Shown: positions 25,108 through 33,544, counted from the stretch's first letter. The stretch is 41,377 nucleotides of DNA from Verrucomicrobiaceae bacterium (GCA_007280915.1 QYQL01000170.1:1-41377), one strand, 5' to 3'. Numbers and translations are program-made. The notes: a model not told the origin generated them from the sequence alone.

Positions 25108-27382
25108 ATGAATGACGCGATTCTGAAGCCACCCGCGCACCTCGACTACAGCCTCACCGGCGAGAATGCCGCGCTGGCTGTGGAACGCGGGCTCGCCGAG
25201 GCGGATTGGTATCAATGTCCGGTCCCGCGCGCGACCATGCGCAAGCTCCTTGAGCGCCGCGACGGCCCGGCGCTGCGCGATACAGCGATTTGGTTTATAC
25301 TCCTGCTCGCAAGCGGCTGGGCGACGTATCATCTCTGGCCGTCGTGGTGGGCGGTGATCCCGTATCTGTTGTATGCCGTGCTTTACGGGTCGGTTTCGGA
25401 TTCGCGCTGGCACGAGTCGAGCCACGGGACCGCGTTCAAGACGGACTGGATGAATGCCGCCCTTTACGAGATCGCGTCGCTCATGATCCTGCGCGAGTCC
25501 ACCGTCTGGCGGTGGAGCCACACACGCCACCACAGCGACACGATCATCGTCGGCCGTGATCCCGAGATCGCCGTGCCCCGGCCGCCGGATATCCCGGCAA
25601 CGATCATGGCGTTCTTCAGCCTCAAGGTGTATCCGAAATACTTCAAGCGCATCCTCCTTCACGCATTCGACCGGATGGCTCCCGATGAGATGACGTTCGT
25701 GCCGGAGAGCGAGTATCACAAAGTCTATTTCCGCGCTCGGATCTATCTTCTGATTTATGCGGGGGTGCTCGTGCTCTGCATGGCCACCCGGAGCATCCTC
25801 CCGCTTCTCTTCGTCGGACTTCCGAACCTTTTCGGCACGTGGTTGACGGTGATCTATGGTCTGACCCAACACGCAGGGCTTGCCGAGAACGTGCTCGACC
25901 ACCGGCTGAATTGCCGGACCGTCCACATGAACCTGATCCACCGGTATCTCTACTGGAACATGGGATACCATGTGGAGCACCACATGTTTCCGCTGGTTCC
26001 CTACCACGCGCTTCCCCGCCTTCACGAGGAGGTGAAGGATGACTGCCCGACTCCTTATCCAAGTCTTCTCACCGCATGGAAGGAGATCGTTCCGGCAATT
26101 CTCCGGCAGGTCAAAGATCCCGCATGGCATGTGAAGCGCACGCTCCCCGAGCCGAAAGCCCGGCGTGCCGAGCCATGGAACTGTTCGACGGCCAAACCAG
26201 ATCCCGACGGGTGGGTGGAGGTTTGCGAGGCCTCGCAGCTTGGACGCGGAGATGTCATTCGGTTCGATCACGGCAAAAAGACCTACGCGCTCGTCCGTGA
26301 CGACGACGGCGTTCTTTACGCAACCGACGGGATCTGCACGCACGGAAACACGCACCTTGCCGACGGTCTCGTTATCGGGAAAACGGTCGAGTGTCCGAAG
26401 CACAACGGACGCTTCAGCCTCGCGGATGGTTCGCCTGCCCGCGCGCCCATCTGCCGCGGACTGGCCACGTATCCGATTGAGGCGCGGGACGGGAAATTGT
26501 TTCTCAACATCGTAAAGGCGGGCGGGGCGGGTTCGCGCGGGCAGCGGACAGTTGCCCTCCGCGTGGTGAGCAACCGGAGCGTTGCGACATTCATCAAGGA
26601 GCTTGTCCTCGAGCTGCTCGATTCGAACGAGAAGATGGAATTCTCCCCGGGCAATTATTTGCAGATTGATATTCCGGCCTACGAAACGATCCGCTTCCGG
26701 GATTTCGATATTCCGGAACCTTATGCCTCGGTTTGGAATGCCCACCACATTTTCGATCTCCATGTCAGCAATCCGGGGTCGGGCCGGAGGAACAACTATT
26801 CCCTGGCATCGAACCAGAAACTCGAGCGGACACTGCGATTCAATGTGCGGATTGCAACGCCTCCGTCCGGGCAGGATTGTCCGCCGGGAGTCGGGTCGAG
26901 TTATATTTTCAGCCTCAGGACGGGAGACACCGTCACCTCCATCGGGCCGTTCGGCGACTTCCACATCAAACCGACGCAGAAAGAAATGGTCTACATCGGC
27001 GGCGGCGCCGGGATGGCCCCCCCTGCGCGCGCACCTCTCCCACCTCTTCGAAACCGAGAAGACCGCAAGAAAGGTCAGTTTTTGGTATGGGGCGAGATCG
27101 CGGCAGGAGCTCTTCTATCAGGAATACTTTGAGGCCCTCGCAAAAGAGCACTCGAACTTCACCTTTCATGCAGCGCTGTCATCCCCGCTCCCCGATGACA
27201 ACTGGAGTGGCCCGACGGGTTTTATTCATGAGGTCGTTCGCAAGAAATACCTCGCCGGCCATGAGAACCCGAAGGCTGTCGAGTTCTACCTCTGCGGCCC
27301 GCCAATGATGATCAAAGCCTGCACGAAAATGCTCTCCGACCTCGGTGTCGGCGCGGAGCAGATCGCTTTCGACGAATTCTGA
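25108..27382 (+). CDS. Fused MocD-like desaturase + Rieske + NqrF-like reductase, one frameshift
   Basis: Read with one base removed from the C-run at 27017-27023 this is a 757-residue protein with three modules. (1) Residues about 1-345: membrane fatty-acid-desaturase domain with His boxes H102-ESS-H106, H138-TR-H141-H142 and H288-VE-H291-H292, closest in my reading to MocD. (2) About 365-470: Rieske [2Fe-2S] domain, C410-T-H412 and C429-PK-H432. (3) About 485-757: FAD/NADH reductase like the C-terminus of NqrF (SVATFIKELVLEL, NNYSLAS, GGGAGMAP, and after the shift SFWYGAR, CGPPMM, DEF end). Electrons would pass NADH to FAD to Rieske to the di-iron site. MocD/E/F in rhizobia are separate proteins that demethylate a methylated inosamine. 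Substrate here unknown. As sequenced the frame stops at 27132. Confidence 0.88.
27017..27023 (+). other. C7 homopolymer carrying a +1 shift
   Basis: With seven C the frame reads GGGAGMAPPARA and stops at 27132. With six it reads GGGAGMAPLRAHLSHLFETE and continues to a proper NqrF-type C-terminus at 27382. Sequencing error, phase variation or a young mutation are all possible. Confidence 0.85.
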
Positions 27383-27427
27383 GCATTTTTCGGTGGCGTG
27401 TGCGGCTCCCCGTGCTTGAATCGCCCG

Positions 27428-28813
27428 ATGGCATTGCTGATCAAGAACGGCGAGATCGTCACCGGGGATGCGCGCTATGTGGCCGACATCTGGTGCGAGG
27501 GGGAGACCATCACCCGGATTGACCGCGACATTCCGGCGCCTCCCGGTGCCGAGGTTGTCGATGCTGCCGGAAAATTTGTTTTCCCGGGGTTTATCGACCC
27601 TCACACGCATATCCACCTGCCGTTCATGGGGACACTTGCGAAGGATACCTACGCAACCGGGACACAGGCGGCTCTCGCGGGTGGAACGACGACCATTTTT
27701 GATATGTGCTGCCCGGCGAGGAGCGAGGAGCCTGCCGGGGGATTTGAGACATGGAAGGCTCTGGCGGAGGACAATGCCTGCTGCGACTATTCGTTTCACA
27801 TGGGGGTGACGAAGTTTGACGGGCGCACGGCGGACCAACTCCGGCGGATCGCGGGGGAGGGGATCCAGTCGTTCAAGATCTTTCTCGCTTACCAGGGTGC
27901 CTTTGGAATCGATGATTCGGAATTGTTCCAAATCCTCCACCTGGCGCGTGAACTGGGAGTGATCACCGCCGCGCATTGCGAGAATGCGATCCTTGTGGCG
28001 GAGCTTCAAAAACAACTCCTCGCCGAGGGGAAAACCGGACCCGAGTGGCACCATGAGAGCCGTCCGCCCTTCGTGGAAGCGGAGGGGGTCCATCACCTCA
28101 TGACATTTGCCGAGGCAACCGGCGCCCCGGTGTATATCGTGCATCTGAGCTGTCAGGAGGCGCTTGAAGAGGCGCTGCGAGGCCGCCTGCGCGGAGTGGA
28201 TGTCAGAATCGAGACCCTCATTCAATACCTTCTCCTCGACAAATCCTTTGCGGAGCGCCCGGATTTCGAGGGGGCTAAGTTCGTGATGTCGCCTCCGCTC
28301 CGTCATATGGACAATCAAGCCGTCCTCTGGAATGCCCTGAGGCAGGGCCAGGTGGATACTGTGGGGACGGACCACGCGCCCTTTGATTTCCAGACCCAAA
28401 AACCGATGGGACTCGCGGATTTCACAAAAATCCCAAACGGGATTCCAGCCATTGAGGAGCGTGTCTCACTCCTTTACACCCATGGTGTTTGCAATGGGAA
28501 CATGGATCTCCACACGTTCGTAAACACCGCCAGCACGAACGCCGCCCGAATTTTCAACCTTTTCCCGATGAAAGGCACCATCCAACCCGGCAGCGATGCC
28601 GATCTTGTCGTCTTCGACCCCGCCTATCGCGGAAAAATCAGTGTTTCAAACCAAGTTTCAACGGTGGACTACAATGCCTTCGAGGGCATGGAAATTCAAG
28701 GACGCCCCGAGGTCGTCACACTCCGGGGACAAGTCGCGGCCCGGGACGGCAGATTTACAGGCACCCCCGGCCGTGGGAAATTTCTTCCGCGACCTCTTTC
28801 GCGAAATACGTGA
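27428..28813 (+). CDS. Dihydropyrimidinase / hydantoinase family amidohydrolase
   Basis: 461 residues from the ATG at 27428. Cyclic-amide hydrolase with a two-metal centre: metal ligands H59, H61 (DPHTHIH), carboxylated lysine K150 (QSFKIFLAY), H183 (AAHCEN), a later histidine in VHLSC and the catalytic aspartate in GTDHAPF. C-terminal PGSDADLVVFDP and VTLRGQVAARDGRF complete the barrel-plus-beta-sandwich form of D-hydantoinases and dihydropyrimidinases. No other pyrimidine-degradation gene (preA/T, beta-ureidopropionase) is nearby, so the substrate is open. It follows the fused oxygenase by 45 bp and may share its transcript. Its last 59 bp overlap the end of hemB on the opposite strand. Confidence 0.88.
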   Translation: MALLIKNGEIVTGDARYVADIWCEGETITRIDRDIPAPPGAEVVDAAGKFVFPGFIDPHTHIHLPFMGTLAKDTYATGTQAALAGGTTTIFDMCCPARSEEPAGGFETWKALAEDNACCDYSFHMGVTKFDGRTADQLRRIAGEGIQSFKIFLAYQGAFGIDDSELFQILHLARELGVITAAHCENAILVAELQKQLLAEGKTGPEWHHESRPPFVEAEGVHHLMTFAEATGAPVYIVHLSCQEALEEALRGRLRGVDVRIETLIQYLLLDKSFAERPDFEGAKFVMSPPLRHMDNQAVLWNALRQGQVDTVGTDHAPFDFQTQKPMGLADFTKIPNGIPAIEERVSLLYTHGVCNGNMDLHTFVNTASTNAARIFNLFPMKGTIQPGSDADLVVFDPAYRGKISVSNQVSTVDYNAFEGMEIQGRPEVVTLRGQVAARDGRFTGTPGRGKFLPRPLSRNT

Positions 28814-29771
28814 GGATCATATTGGCGCCTGCCCGCTTGATTGCGACTAGGGATTCGTTGCGAGTCCGCTCGTAATCCAACCAGCCCAGCCGGGCAGCCG
28901 CATGGATCTGTGCATATTCTCCGCTCACTTGGTATGCCGCGACAGGAATCTTTGAAAAATCGCTAACTTCGCGAATAATATCAAGATAGTAAGAAGCAGG
29001 TTTAATCATCACAATATCAGCAGATTCAAAAATATCAATATTTACTTCAATCGTGGCTTCCCGGCGGTTTGCCGGATCCATCTGGTAAGTGGATTTACTG
29101 ATGCTGTCTTTGCCGATTTTGCTTCCGACCGCATCCCGGAATGGGCCGTAGAGAGCGGACGCATACTTGGCTGCGTATGATAGGATTGCGGTGTCTTTGT
29201 GACCGGCGGCATCCAGCGATTCGCGAATACTGCGTATTCTGCCGTCCATCATGTCGGAAGGGGCGACAATATCGGCACCAGCTTGGGCTTCAAGGACCGC
29301 CAAGCGGGAGAGGACCTCAACGGTAGCGTCGTTGTCCACGGATTTTCCGTCGTGGGAGAGAAGTCCGTCATGCCCGTGTGACGTGTAGGGGTCGAGAGCG
29401 ACATCCGTGATCACCAGAAGGTCTGGAAATTCCTTTTTTACGCTTCGGACAGCTTGGAAGAGAAGGTTGTCCGGGGCGAGTCCGTGCGTTCCGATGGGAT
29501 CCTTGAGTGCTGGAGCGATGGACGGAAAGATGGCGACGGCAGGGATGCCGAGGCGGGAGGCTTCTCCACATGCCTTAAGGAGTGAGTCCAGAGAATGGCG
29601 CATCACTCCCGGCATGGAGGCGACTTCCTCGGAGTCGGACCCGGCATACACGAAGAGCGGCCAGATGAGGTCGTTCACCGAGAGGTGGGTTTCGCGGACA
29701 AGTCGGCGAAGGGCGTCCGTGCGCCGGAGCCTTCTGGGACGTCTCAGGATATTCAGGGATTTCGCAGCCAT
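28755..29771 (-). CDS. hemB: Porphobilinogen synthase (delta-aminolevulinate dehydratase)
   Basis: 338 residues from the ATG at 29771 (an in-frame start at 29813 would add 14). Condenses two 5-aminolevulinates to porphobilinogen for heme and corrinoid synthesis. The two Schiff-base lysines lie in SYAAKYAS and VMIKPASYYLD. The metal site reads DVALDPYTSHGHDG, with aspartates where zinc enzymes have cysteines (DVCLCxYTxHGHCG), so this is the magnesium-responsive, zinc-independent type. The gene converges on the hydantoinase gene and overlaps it by 59 bp tail to tail. A stretch of about 100 bp around 28951-29050 uses AT-ending codons unlike the rest of the gene. A local tetrapyrrole gene suits the corrinoid island but may be coincidental. 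Confidence 0.95.
   Translation of the reverse strand: MAAKSLNILRRPRRLRRTDALRRLVRETHLSVNDLIWPLFVYAGSDSEEVASMPGVMRHSLDSLLKACGEASRLGIPAVAIFPSIAPALKDPIGTHGLAPDNLLFQAVRSVKKEFPDLLVITDVALDPYTSHGHDGLLSHDGKSVDNDATVEVLSRLAVLEAQAGADIVAPSDMMDGRIRSIRESLDAAGHKDTAILSYAAKYASALYGPFRDAVGSKIGKDSISKSTYQMDPANRREATIEVNIDIFESADIVMIKPASYYLDIIREVSDFSKIPVAAYQVSGEYAQIHAAARLGWLDYERTRNESLVAIKRAGANMILTYFAKEVAEEISHGRGCL
28951..29050. other. Low-GC patch inside hemB
   Basis: Counted by hand, 28981-29040 has 17 G/C of 60 (28%), while 28861-28920 has 36 of 60 and 29101-29160 has 35 of 60. The encoded residues are ordinary HemB, including the catalytic lysine, so the bias is in synonymous positions. Confidence 0.75.
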
Positions 29772-29858
29772 GCTGGGATCATAGTCATCTCGATGCGATG
29801 AAGTCATGCGCATTTTCCCCCTCGACTCACAGAGGGCGGCGAATCATGTTGGATTTTC

Positions 29859-30446
29859 ATGAGAGTGGCTATTCCTGTTTTCTCCGGCGTTGAGGAACTT
29901 GATGCCGTGGGTCCGTTTGAGGTTTTTGGTTTGGCTAGGCAGGCAGGCCTGCCGATTGAGGTGGCGCTCGTCACGCATGTCGCCGGAGGACGGGTTCGCG
30001 GGTTTCACGGCATGGAGTTTGGCGGACTTGCTCCTTTCGCTTCCGGGGACAACTTTGATGTGATAGTCGTGCCCGGCGGGGCATGGCTGTCCGGTGAAAA
30101 GGAGGGGGTGCGCCTCGCCATGGCCGAGGGGGTTCTCCCTGAACTTCTGCGCCTCCAGTTCGAGCGCGGTGCCGTGGTGGCTTCTGTCTGCACCGGAGCG
30201 TTCCTGCTCGAGTCCGCCGGCTTGCTGTCCGGAGTCCGCGCAACGACTCACCATCTTGCCTGGGAGGAGTTGAGGGAAAAAGGCGTTGAGGTTTCCACAG
30301 AGCGCGTCGTGGATGCCGGGCGGATCCTGACCGCAGGAGGAATCACCTCGGGACTCGACCTTTCACTCCACCTGATCGAGAAGTTCTTCGGTGAAGGGGA
30401 ACGAATTGCCGCGATGCTGGAATACCCATGGCCCGGGAAGCAATAA
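29859..30446 (+). CDS. DJ-1/PfpI family protein
   Basis: 195 residues, a complete class-I glutamine-amidotransferase-like fold. Nucleophile elbow cysteine C111 in ASVCTGAFLLESAGLL, preceded by DVIVVPGGAWLSG and followed by ATTHHLAWEEL and ILTAGGITSGLDLSLHLIEKFFG. This subgroup, close to isonitrile-hydratase-like InhA and the amidase-like N-domain of GlxA-type AraC regulators, includes hydratases, glyoxalase III-like and stress proteins, so no reaction is assigned. The gene is divergent from hemB across 87 bp and followed 40 bp later by an enoyl-reductase-like gene on the same strand. It is soluble, with no signal peptide. Confidence 0.87.
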   Translation: MRVAIPVFSGVEELDAVGPFEVFGLARQAGLPIEVALVTHVAGGRVRGFHGMEFGGLAPFASGDNFDVIVVPGGAWLSGEKEGVRLAMAEGVLPELLRLQFERGAVVASVCTGAFLLESAGLLSGVRATTHHLAWEELREKGVEVSTERVVDAGRILTAGGITSGLDLSLHLIEKFFGEGERIAAMLEYPWPGKQ

Positions 30447-30486
30447 TCGGTTCGACTTGATCTGCTTCCGAGGGCACAATCCGACC

Positions 30487-31470
30487 ATGCCACTTGCATC
30501 ACGCCTGAATAGTTTTGGAGCAGCGCAGGAATCCCTGACGACCGCAGAAGTTGCCGTCCCCGATCCCGGACCCGGGGAGGTATTGATCGGGATGATGGCG
30601 GCACCCGTGAATCCGGCGGACATCAATGTCATTGAGGGCACCTACGGGGATCTTCCAAAACTTCCAGCCACGATCGGAAACGAGGGAGTCGGACGGATCC
30701 TTGCGGTCGGTCCGGGTGTCCGGAATCTGGAAGCGGGGCAGATGGTTTTGCCAATGACCTTCGGAACGTGGTGTGCCCGGATGGTTGCGCCGGCTTCTTC
30801 GGTGATTCCACTCCCCGGAGAGTTGGACCGGTTCCAGGCCGCCATGCTGACGGTGAATCCCGCCACGGCCTGGCGGATGCTTCACGACTTCGTCAAGCTC
30901 CAGCCCGGCGACTGGATTGTTCAAAACGCCGCGAATTCAGGAGTCGGCCGCAGCGTCATCCAGCTCGCCCGTGCGCTCGGGTGGAAGACGTTGAACGTTG
31001 TTCGCAGGGAGTCGCTCTGCGGAGAACTCCAGTCGGCCGGAGCAGACGTGGTGGTGACCGAGGAATGCGATCTGCGCAAGGAGTGGAGGACCCTCTGTGG
31101 CGGGGGCCGGCCGAAACTGGCGCTGAATGCGGTCGGCGGACCAAGCGCTCTTAATCTGGCCAACTCGCTCGCCGCCGGATCAACGATGGTGACCTACGGC
31201 GCGATGAGTAAACAGGCACTCAAGATCCCCAACGGCCTCCTGATTTTTCAGGGGTTGAGATTCCAAGGCTTCTGGCTCAAGCGCTGGCGTGAGAACGCGG
31301 AGGAATCCGTCCGCCGCGAAACGTATGCCGCCCTCGCGGAACACTTGGGAAAAGGAACGCTATTCACTCCGGTCCATGCCTCGTTCCCGCTGGACCGGGT
31401 CGTGGAGGCAGTCCTTGCCGCCCAACAGGATGAACGGGGAGGAAAAATCCTCCTCGACCTGAGTGTCTGA
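30487..31470 (+). CDS. MECR/Etr1-like medium-chain reductase
   Basis: 327 residues from the ATG at 30487; the frame before it is untranslated. Zinc-free medium-chain dehydrogenase/reductase with the family's groove motif NPADINVIEGTYGDLP; Y53 corresponds to the catalytic tyrosine of mitochondrial 2-enoyl thioester reductase (Etr1p/MECR). The nucleotide-binding domain has VQNAANSGVGRSVIQLARALG, with basic residues after it (VVRRES) that favour NADPH. Such enzymes reduce trans-2-enoyl thioesters with NADPH. It lies 15 bp before a CFA-synthase-like gene and is probably cotranscribed with it, suggesting membrane-lipid modification. A general quinone-oxidoreductase role cannot be excluded. Confidence 0.87.
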   Translation: MPLASRLNSFGAAQESLTTAEVAVPDPGPGEVLIGMMAAPVNPADINVIEGTYGDLPKLPATIGNEGVGRILAVGPGVRNLEAGQMVLPMTFGTWCARMVAPASSVIPLPGELDRFQAAMLTVNPATAWRMLHDFVKLQPGDWIVQNAANSGVGRSVIQLARALGWKTLNVVRRESLCGELQSAGADVVVTEECDLRKEWRTLCGGGRPKLALNAVGGPSALNLANSLAAGSTMVTYGAMSKQALKIPNGLLIFQGLRFQGFWLKRWRENAEESVRRETYAALAEHLGKGTLFTPVHASFPLDRVVEAVLAAQQDERGGKILLDLSV

Positions 31471-31485
31471 TATCCTGGCAACGAA

Positions 31486-32721
31486 ATGATTTTCCGCCGA
31501 CTCGTCCTCCGCAGCTTTTCAAAGCTCAAGCATGGTTCGCTTGTGGTCGTGCTGCCGGATTCCAAGCGCCGGCTTTATGGCGGTCTTTACGAGGGAATCG
31601 AGGCGGAGATCCGGATTCTGAAGGAGGATTTCTTCCGCCGGTGCGTCCTGTTCGGGGCCATCGGCTTTGCGGAGAGCTACATGGCTGGCGAGTGGGAGAC
31701 GCCGGACCTCACAAAGGTTATCTCCTGGTTCATTCTGAACTCCGGGGATTCGGATGCCCTCGAAAAACCGCAGTCCGGCGGGACCGGGGTGTTCAACATC
31801 CTCAACATCATCAACCGAGCAATCCACCGGCGCCGTCCGAACAGCCTCGAAAAAAGCCGTGACAATATCCGGGACCACTACGACCTCGGCAACGACTTCT
31901 TCAGCCTCTGGCTCGATCCCACGATGACCTACTCCAGCGGGTATTTTGATGCTCCGGAGACCACGCTTGAGGCGGCGCAGGTTAGAAAATACGATGTGCT
32001 CTGCCGCAAACTCCATCTTTCACCATCCGATGAGGTTCTTGAGATCGGAAGCGGATGGGGTGGGTTCAGCATCCATGCCGCCCGGCATTACCACTGCAAA
32101 ATCACCACCGTCACTATCTCGGAGGAGCAGTTTGCCGAAGCTACCGCCCGCATTCGTGATGCGGGGCTCAGCGACCGCATCGAGGTTCTCCTTTGCGATT
32201 ACCGCACGATTCGCGGACGCTTTGACAAGGTGGTTTCGATCGAGATGCTGGAGGCCGTTGGCGACCGCTATGTGGACCGGTATTTTGCAAAAATCCATGA
32301 AGTCCTCAAACCGCACGGCCTCGTTGCCATCCAGGCGATCCTGTGTCCGGACCGTCAATACCGGGTGCTCCGCGATGGTGTGGACTTCATTCAAAAGCAC
32401 ATTTTTCCGGGTTCGCTTCTGATGTGCAACGCGCGGATCACCGAGGCGCTGATGGCTTCAGGCGATCTGAACCTTTTGGATTATGAGGACATGGCGCCGC
32501 ACTACGCCCGGACACTCCGGATCTGGCGGGAGAATTTCGAGTGCCAGCTTGATGCGATCCGGGCGATGGGATTCGACGAGGTCTTCATCCGGAAATGGCG
32601 CTACTATTTCTGCTATTGCGAGGCAGCTTTCGGCACCCGGCACATCACCGTCGCACAGGCGGTCTATTCCCGGCCGGACAACGCAGGCCTTAGTTCCCCG
32701 GTTTACGAGATTTTTCGGTGA
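31486..32721 (+). CDS. Cyclopropane-fatty-acid synthase family methyltransferase
   Basis: 411 residues. SAM-dependent enzyme that adds a methyl or methylene carbon across a double bond of membrane phospholipid acyl chains. The N-terminal lipid-binding domain (1 to about 120) is followed by the catalytic domain: DHYDLGNDFFSLWLDPTMTYSSGYF, SAM motif VLEIGSGWGGFS (184-195), VVSIEMLEAVGDRY, and DFIQKHIFPG. In E. coli Cfa the motif is YSCAYW with a cysteine in the bicarbonate site; here S151 stands at that place. That change occurs in many CFA-like homologues and may alter the product, for example methyl branching instead of a ring. The reductase gene just upstream would fit a methylate-then-reduce pair, but this is inference. 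Confidence 0.92.
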   Translation: MIFRRLVLRSFSKLKHGSLVVVLPDSKRRLYGGLYEGIEAEIRILKEDFFRRCVLFGAIGFAESYMAGEWETPDLTKVISWFILNSGDSDALEKPQSGGTGVFNILNIINRAIHRRRPNSLEKSRDNIRDHYDLGNDFFSLWLDPTMTYSSGYFDAPETTLEAAQVRKYDVLCRKLHLSPSDEVLEIGSGWGGFSIHAARHYHCKITTVTISEEQFAEATARIRDAGLSDRIEVLLCDYRTIRGRFDKVVSIEMLEAVGDRYVDRYFAKIHEVLKPHGLVAIQAILCPDRQYRVLRDGVDFIQKHIFPGSLLMCNARITEALMASGDLNLLDYEDMAPHYARTLRIWRENFECQLDAIRAMGFDEVFIRKWRYYFCYCEAAFGTRHITVAQAVYSRPDNAGLSSPVYEIFR

Positions 32722-32814
32722 TCGGAATTCCCCGGGAAGGTGAACCGGAGGGTTGGGGGGAAGAAAACGCGAGCCGGCCGAAAGCCGTGGGCGTCAACGC
32801 GGGGAGAGATTTCC

Positions 32815-33015
32815 CTACTGCCCCGTTGGAAAAAACCTCGGGGAATCGGGGTTCACCTTTTCCGGCGTGGCGGCGCGGTTTTTTTCTGCCGCCTGTCTGT
32901 CCGCGAGTTTCTCCGCGAAGCCGGGAACGGTTTGCGTGGCAGCATGACGTTCGCAGCCGGATTGCGTCAGAATGAGAGCGGCGGCTGCGGCCAGCGCGGC
33001 AGAGAGCAGTCTCAT
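32815..33015 (-). CDS. Tiny lipoprotein coupled to khpA
   Basis: 66 residues. A signal sequence (MRLLSAALAAAAALIL) ends in a lipobox-like TQSGC with C21 as the lipidation site, followed by a charged, low-complexity tail. The box lacks the usual leucine at -3, so lipidation is likely but not certain. The strongest evidence is the start: its ATG overlaps the khpA stop as ATGA, on the same strand. It occupies the place where rimM-trmD normally follow khpA in this operon. I do not recognise a family; the size resembles small outer-membrane or periplasmic lipoproteins. The 93 bp beyond its stop, up to the converging CFA-like gene, hold no gene; only a weak CGGC/GCCG hairpin is visible. Confidence 0.65.
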   Translation of the reverse strand: MRLLSAALAAAAALILTQSGCERHAATQTVPGFAEKLADRQAAEKNRAATPEKVNPDSPRFFPTGQ

Positions 33016-33242
33016 TCGATGATTTCCAGCGCGGCTTTGGTGCCACGCTTCTGGGCGGCGGCATTCAGGAGCGTGCGGAGTGCCTGAATCGTGTGGCCGC
33101 CCTTGCCGATGATCCTTGGCAGGTCGGTCTTGCGCATGGCGACATGGAAAATGATGCGCTCCGGCGTCTCGGTTTTTGTAAAAACCACCTCATCCGGGAA
33201 TTCGACGAGCGAGCCGATCACGTATCGCAGAAATTCGTCCAT
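33012..33242 (-). CDS. khpA: KH-domain RNA-binding protein
   Basis: 76 residues, a single KH domain with the RNA-contacting loop IGKGG at residues 45-49 (LPRIIGKGGHTIQALRTLL). KhpA works with KhpB on RNA and influences cell size and division in Gram-positives; the role in other phyla is less clear. It follows rpsP by 13 bp in the conserved ffh-rpsP-khpA order and overlaps the lipoprotein gene downstream by four bases. The length is normal. Confidence 0.93.
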   Translation of the reverse strand: MDEFLRYVIGSLVEFPDEVVFTKTETPERIIFHVAMRKTDLPRIIGKGGHTIQALRTLLNAAAQKRGTKAALEIIE

Positions 33243-33255
33243 GCCGGAGAAAAAA

Positions 33256-33507
33256 TCAGGCCGCGAGTTTTTTCCGGGCCTTCGTCATGATGCTGCCGAC
33301 TGTCTGGGAAGGACGGGCACCCACGCCGACCCAGTAATCCGCGCGATCGAGCTGGATCGAGAAGTTTTCACCCTCCTTCTTCGGGTCGTAAGTTCCGATG
33401 ATTTCGATGAATTTGCCATCACGCGCACGGCGTTGATCGGCGACAACGATTTTGTAATAGGGACTGTTCTTGGCGCCTTCGCGGCGGAGTCGGATAGCTA
33501 CGGCCAT
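33256..33507 (-). CDS. rpsP: 30S ribosomal protein S16
   Basis: 83 residues, standard S16: MAVAIRLRREGAKNSPYYKIVVADQRRARDG, EIIGTYDPKKEG, and the basic end VGSIMTKARKKL. It binds 16S rRNA and helps assembly of the 30S body. Located between ffh and khpA as in many bacteria. No Shine-Dalgarno is seen: the 38 bases before its ATG are the AT-rich word repeat AACTTAATACTT, so initiation is probably leaderless-like or S1-dependent. Confidence 0.97.
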   Translation of the reverse strand: MAVAIRLRREGAKNSPYYKIVVADQRRARDGKFIEIIGTYDPKKEGENFSIQLDRADYWVGVGARPSQTVGSIMTKARKKLAA

Positions 33508-33513
33508 GGAATA

Positions 33514-33544
33514 AAGTATTAAGTTTTAAGTATTAAGTTTCAAG
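33514..33544. repeat. AAGTATTAAGTTTT word repeat before rpsP
   Basis: AAGTATTAAG occurs twice, separated by TTTT, then TTTCAAG. The element is almost free of G/C, in strong contrast to its neighbours, and ends six bases from the rpsP start codon in the ffh-rpsP gap. It is a direct repeat of short words rather than a hairpin. Confidence 0.7.

Noticed and set aside
24949-26964. 671-codon minus-strand ORF antisense to the fused oxygenase
   Set aside because: Low-complexity, arginine/histidine-rich shadow translation opposite a protein with clear His-box and Rieske motifs.
25108-27382. Two separate genes instead of one frameshifted fusion
   Set aside because: The second frame has no start or homology before the C-run, and removing one C restores an uninterrupted NqrF-type domain.
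22803-28813. A rhizopine (moc) catabolic operon
   Set aside because: Only the oxygenase resembles Moc proteins; no mocA, mocB or inositol genes are present, so the specific substrate is not supported.
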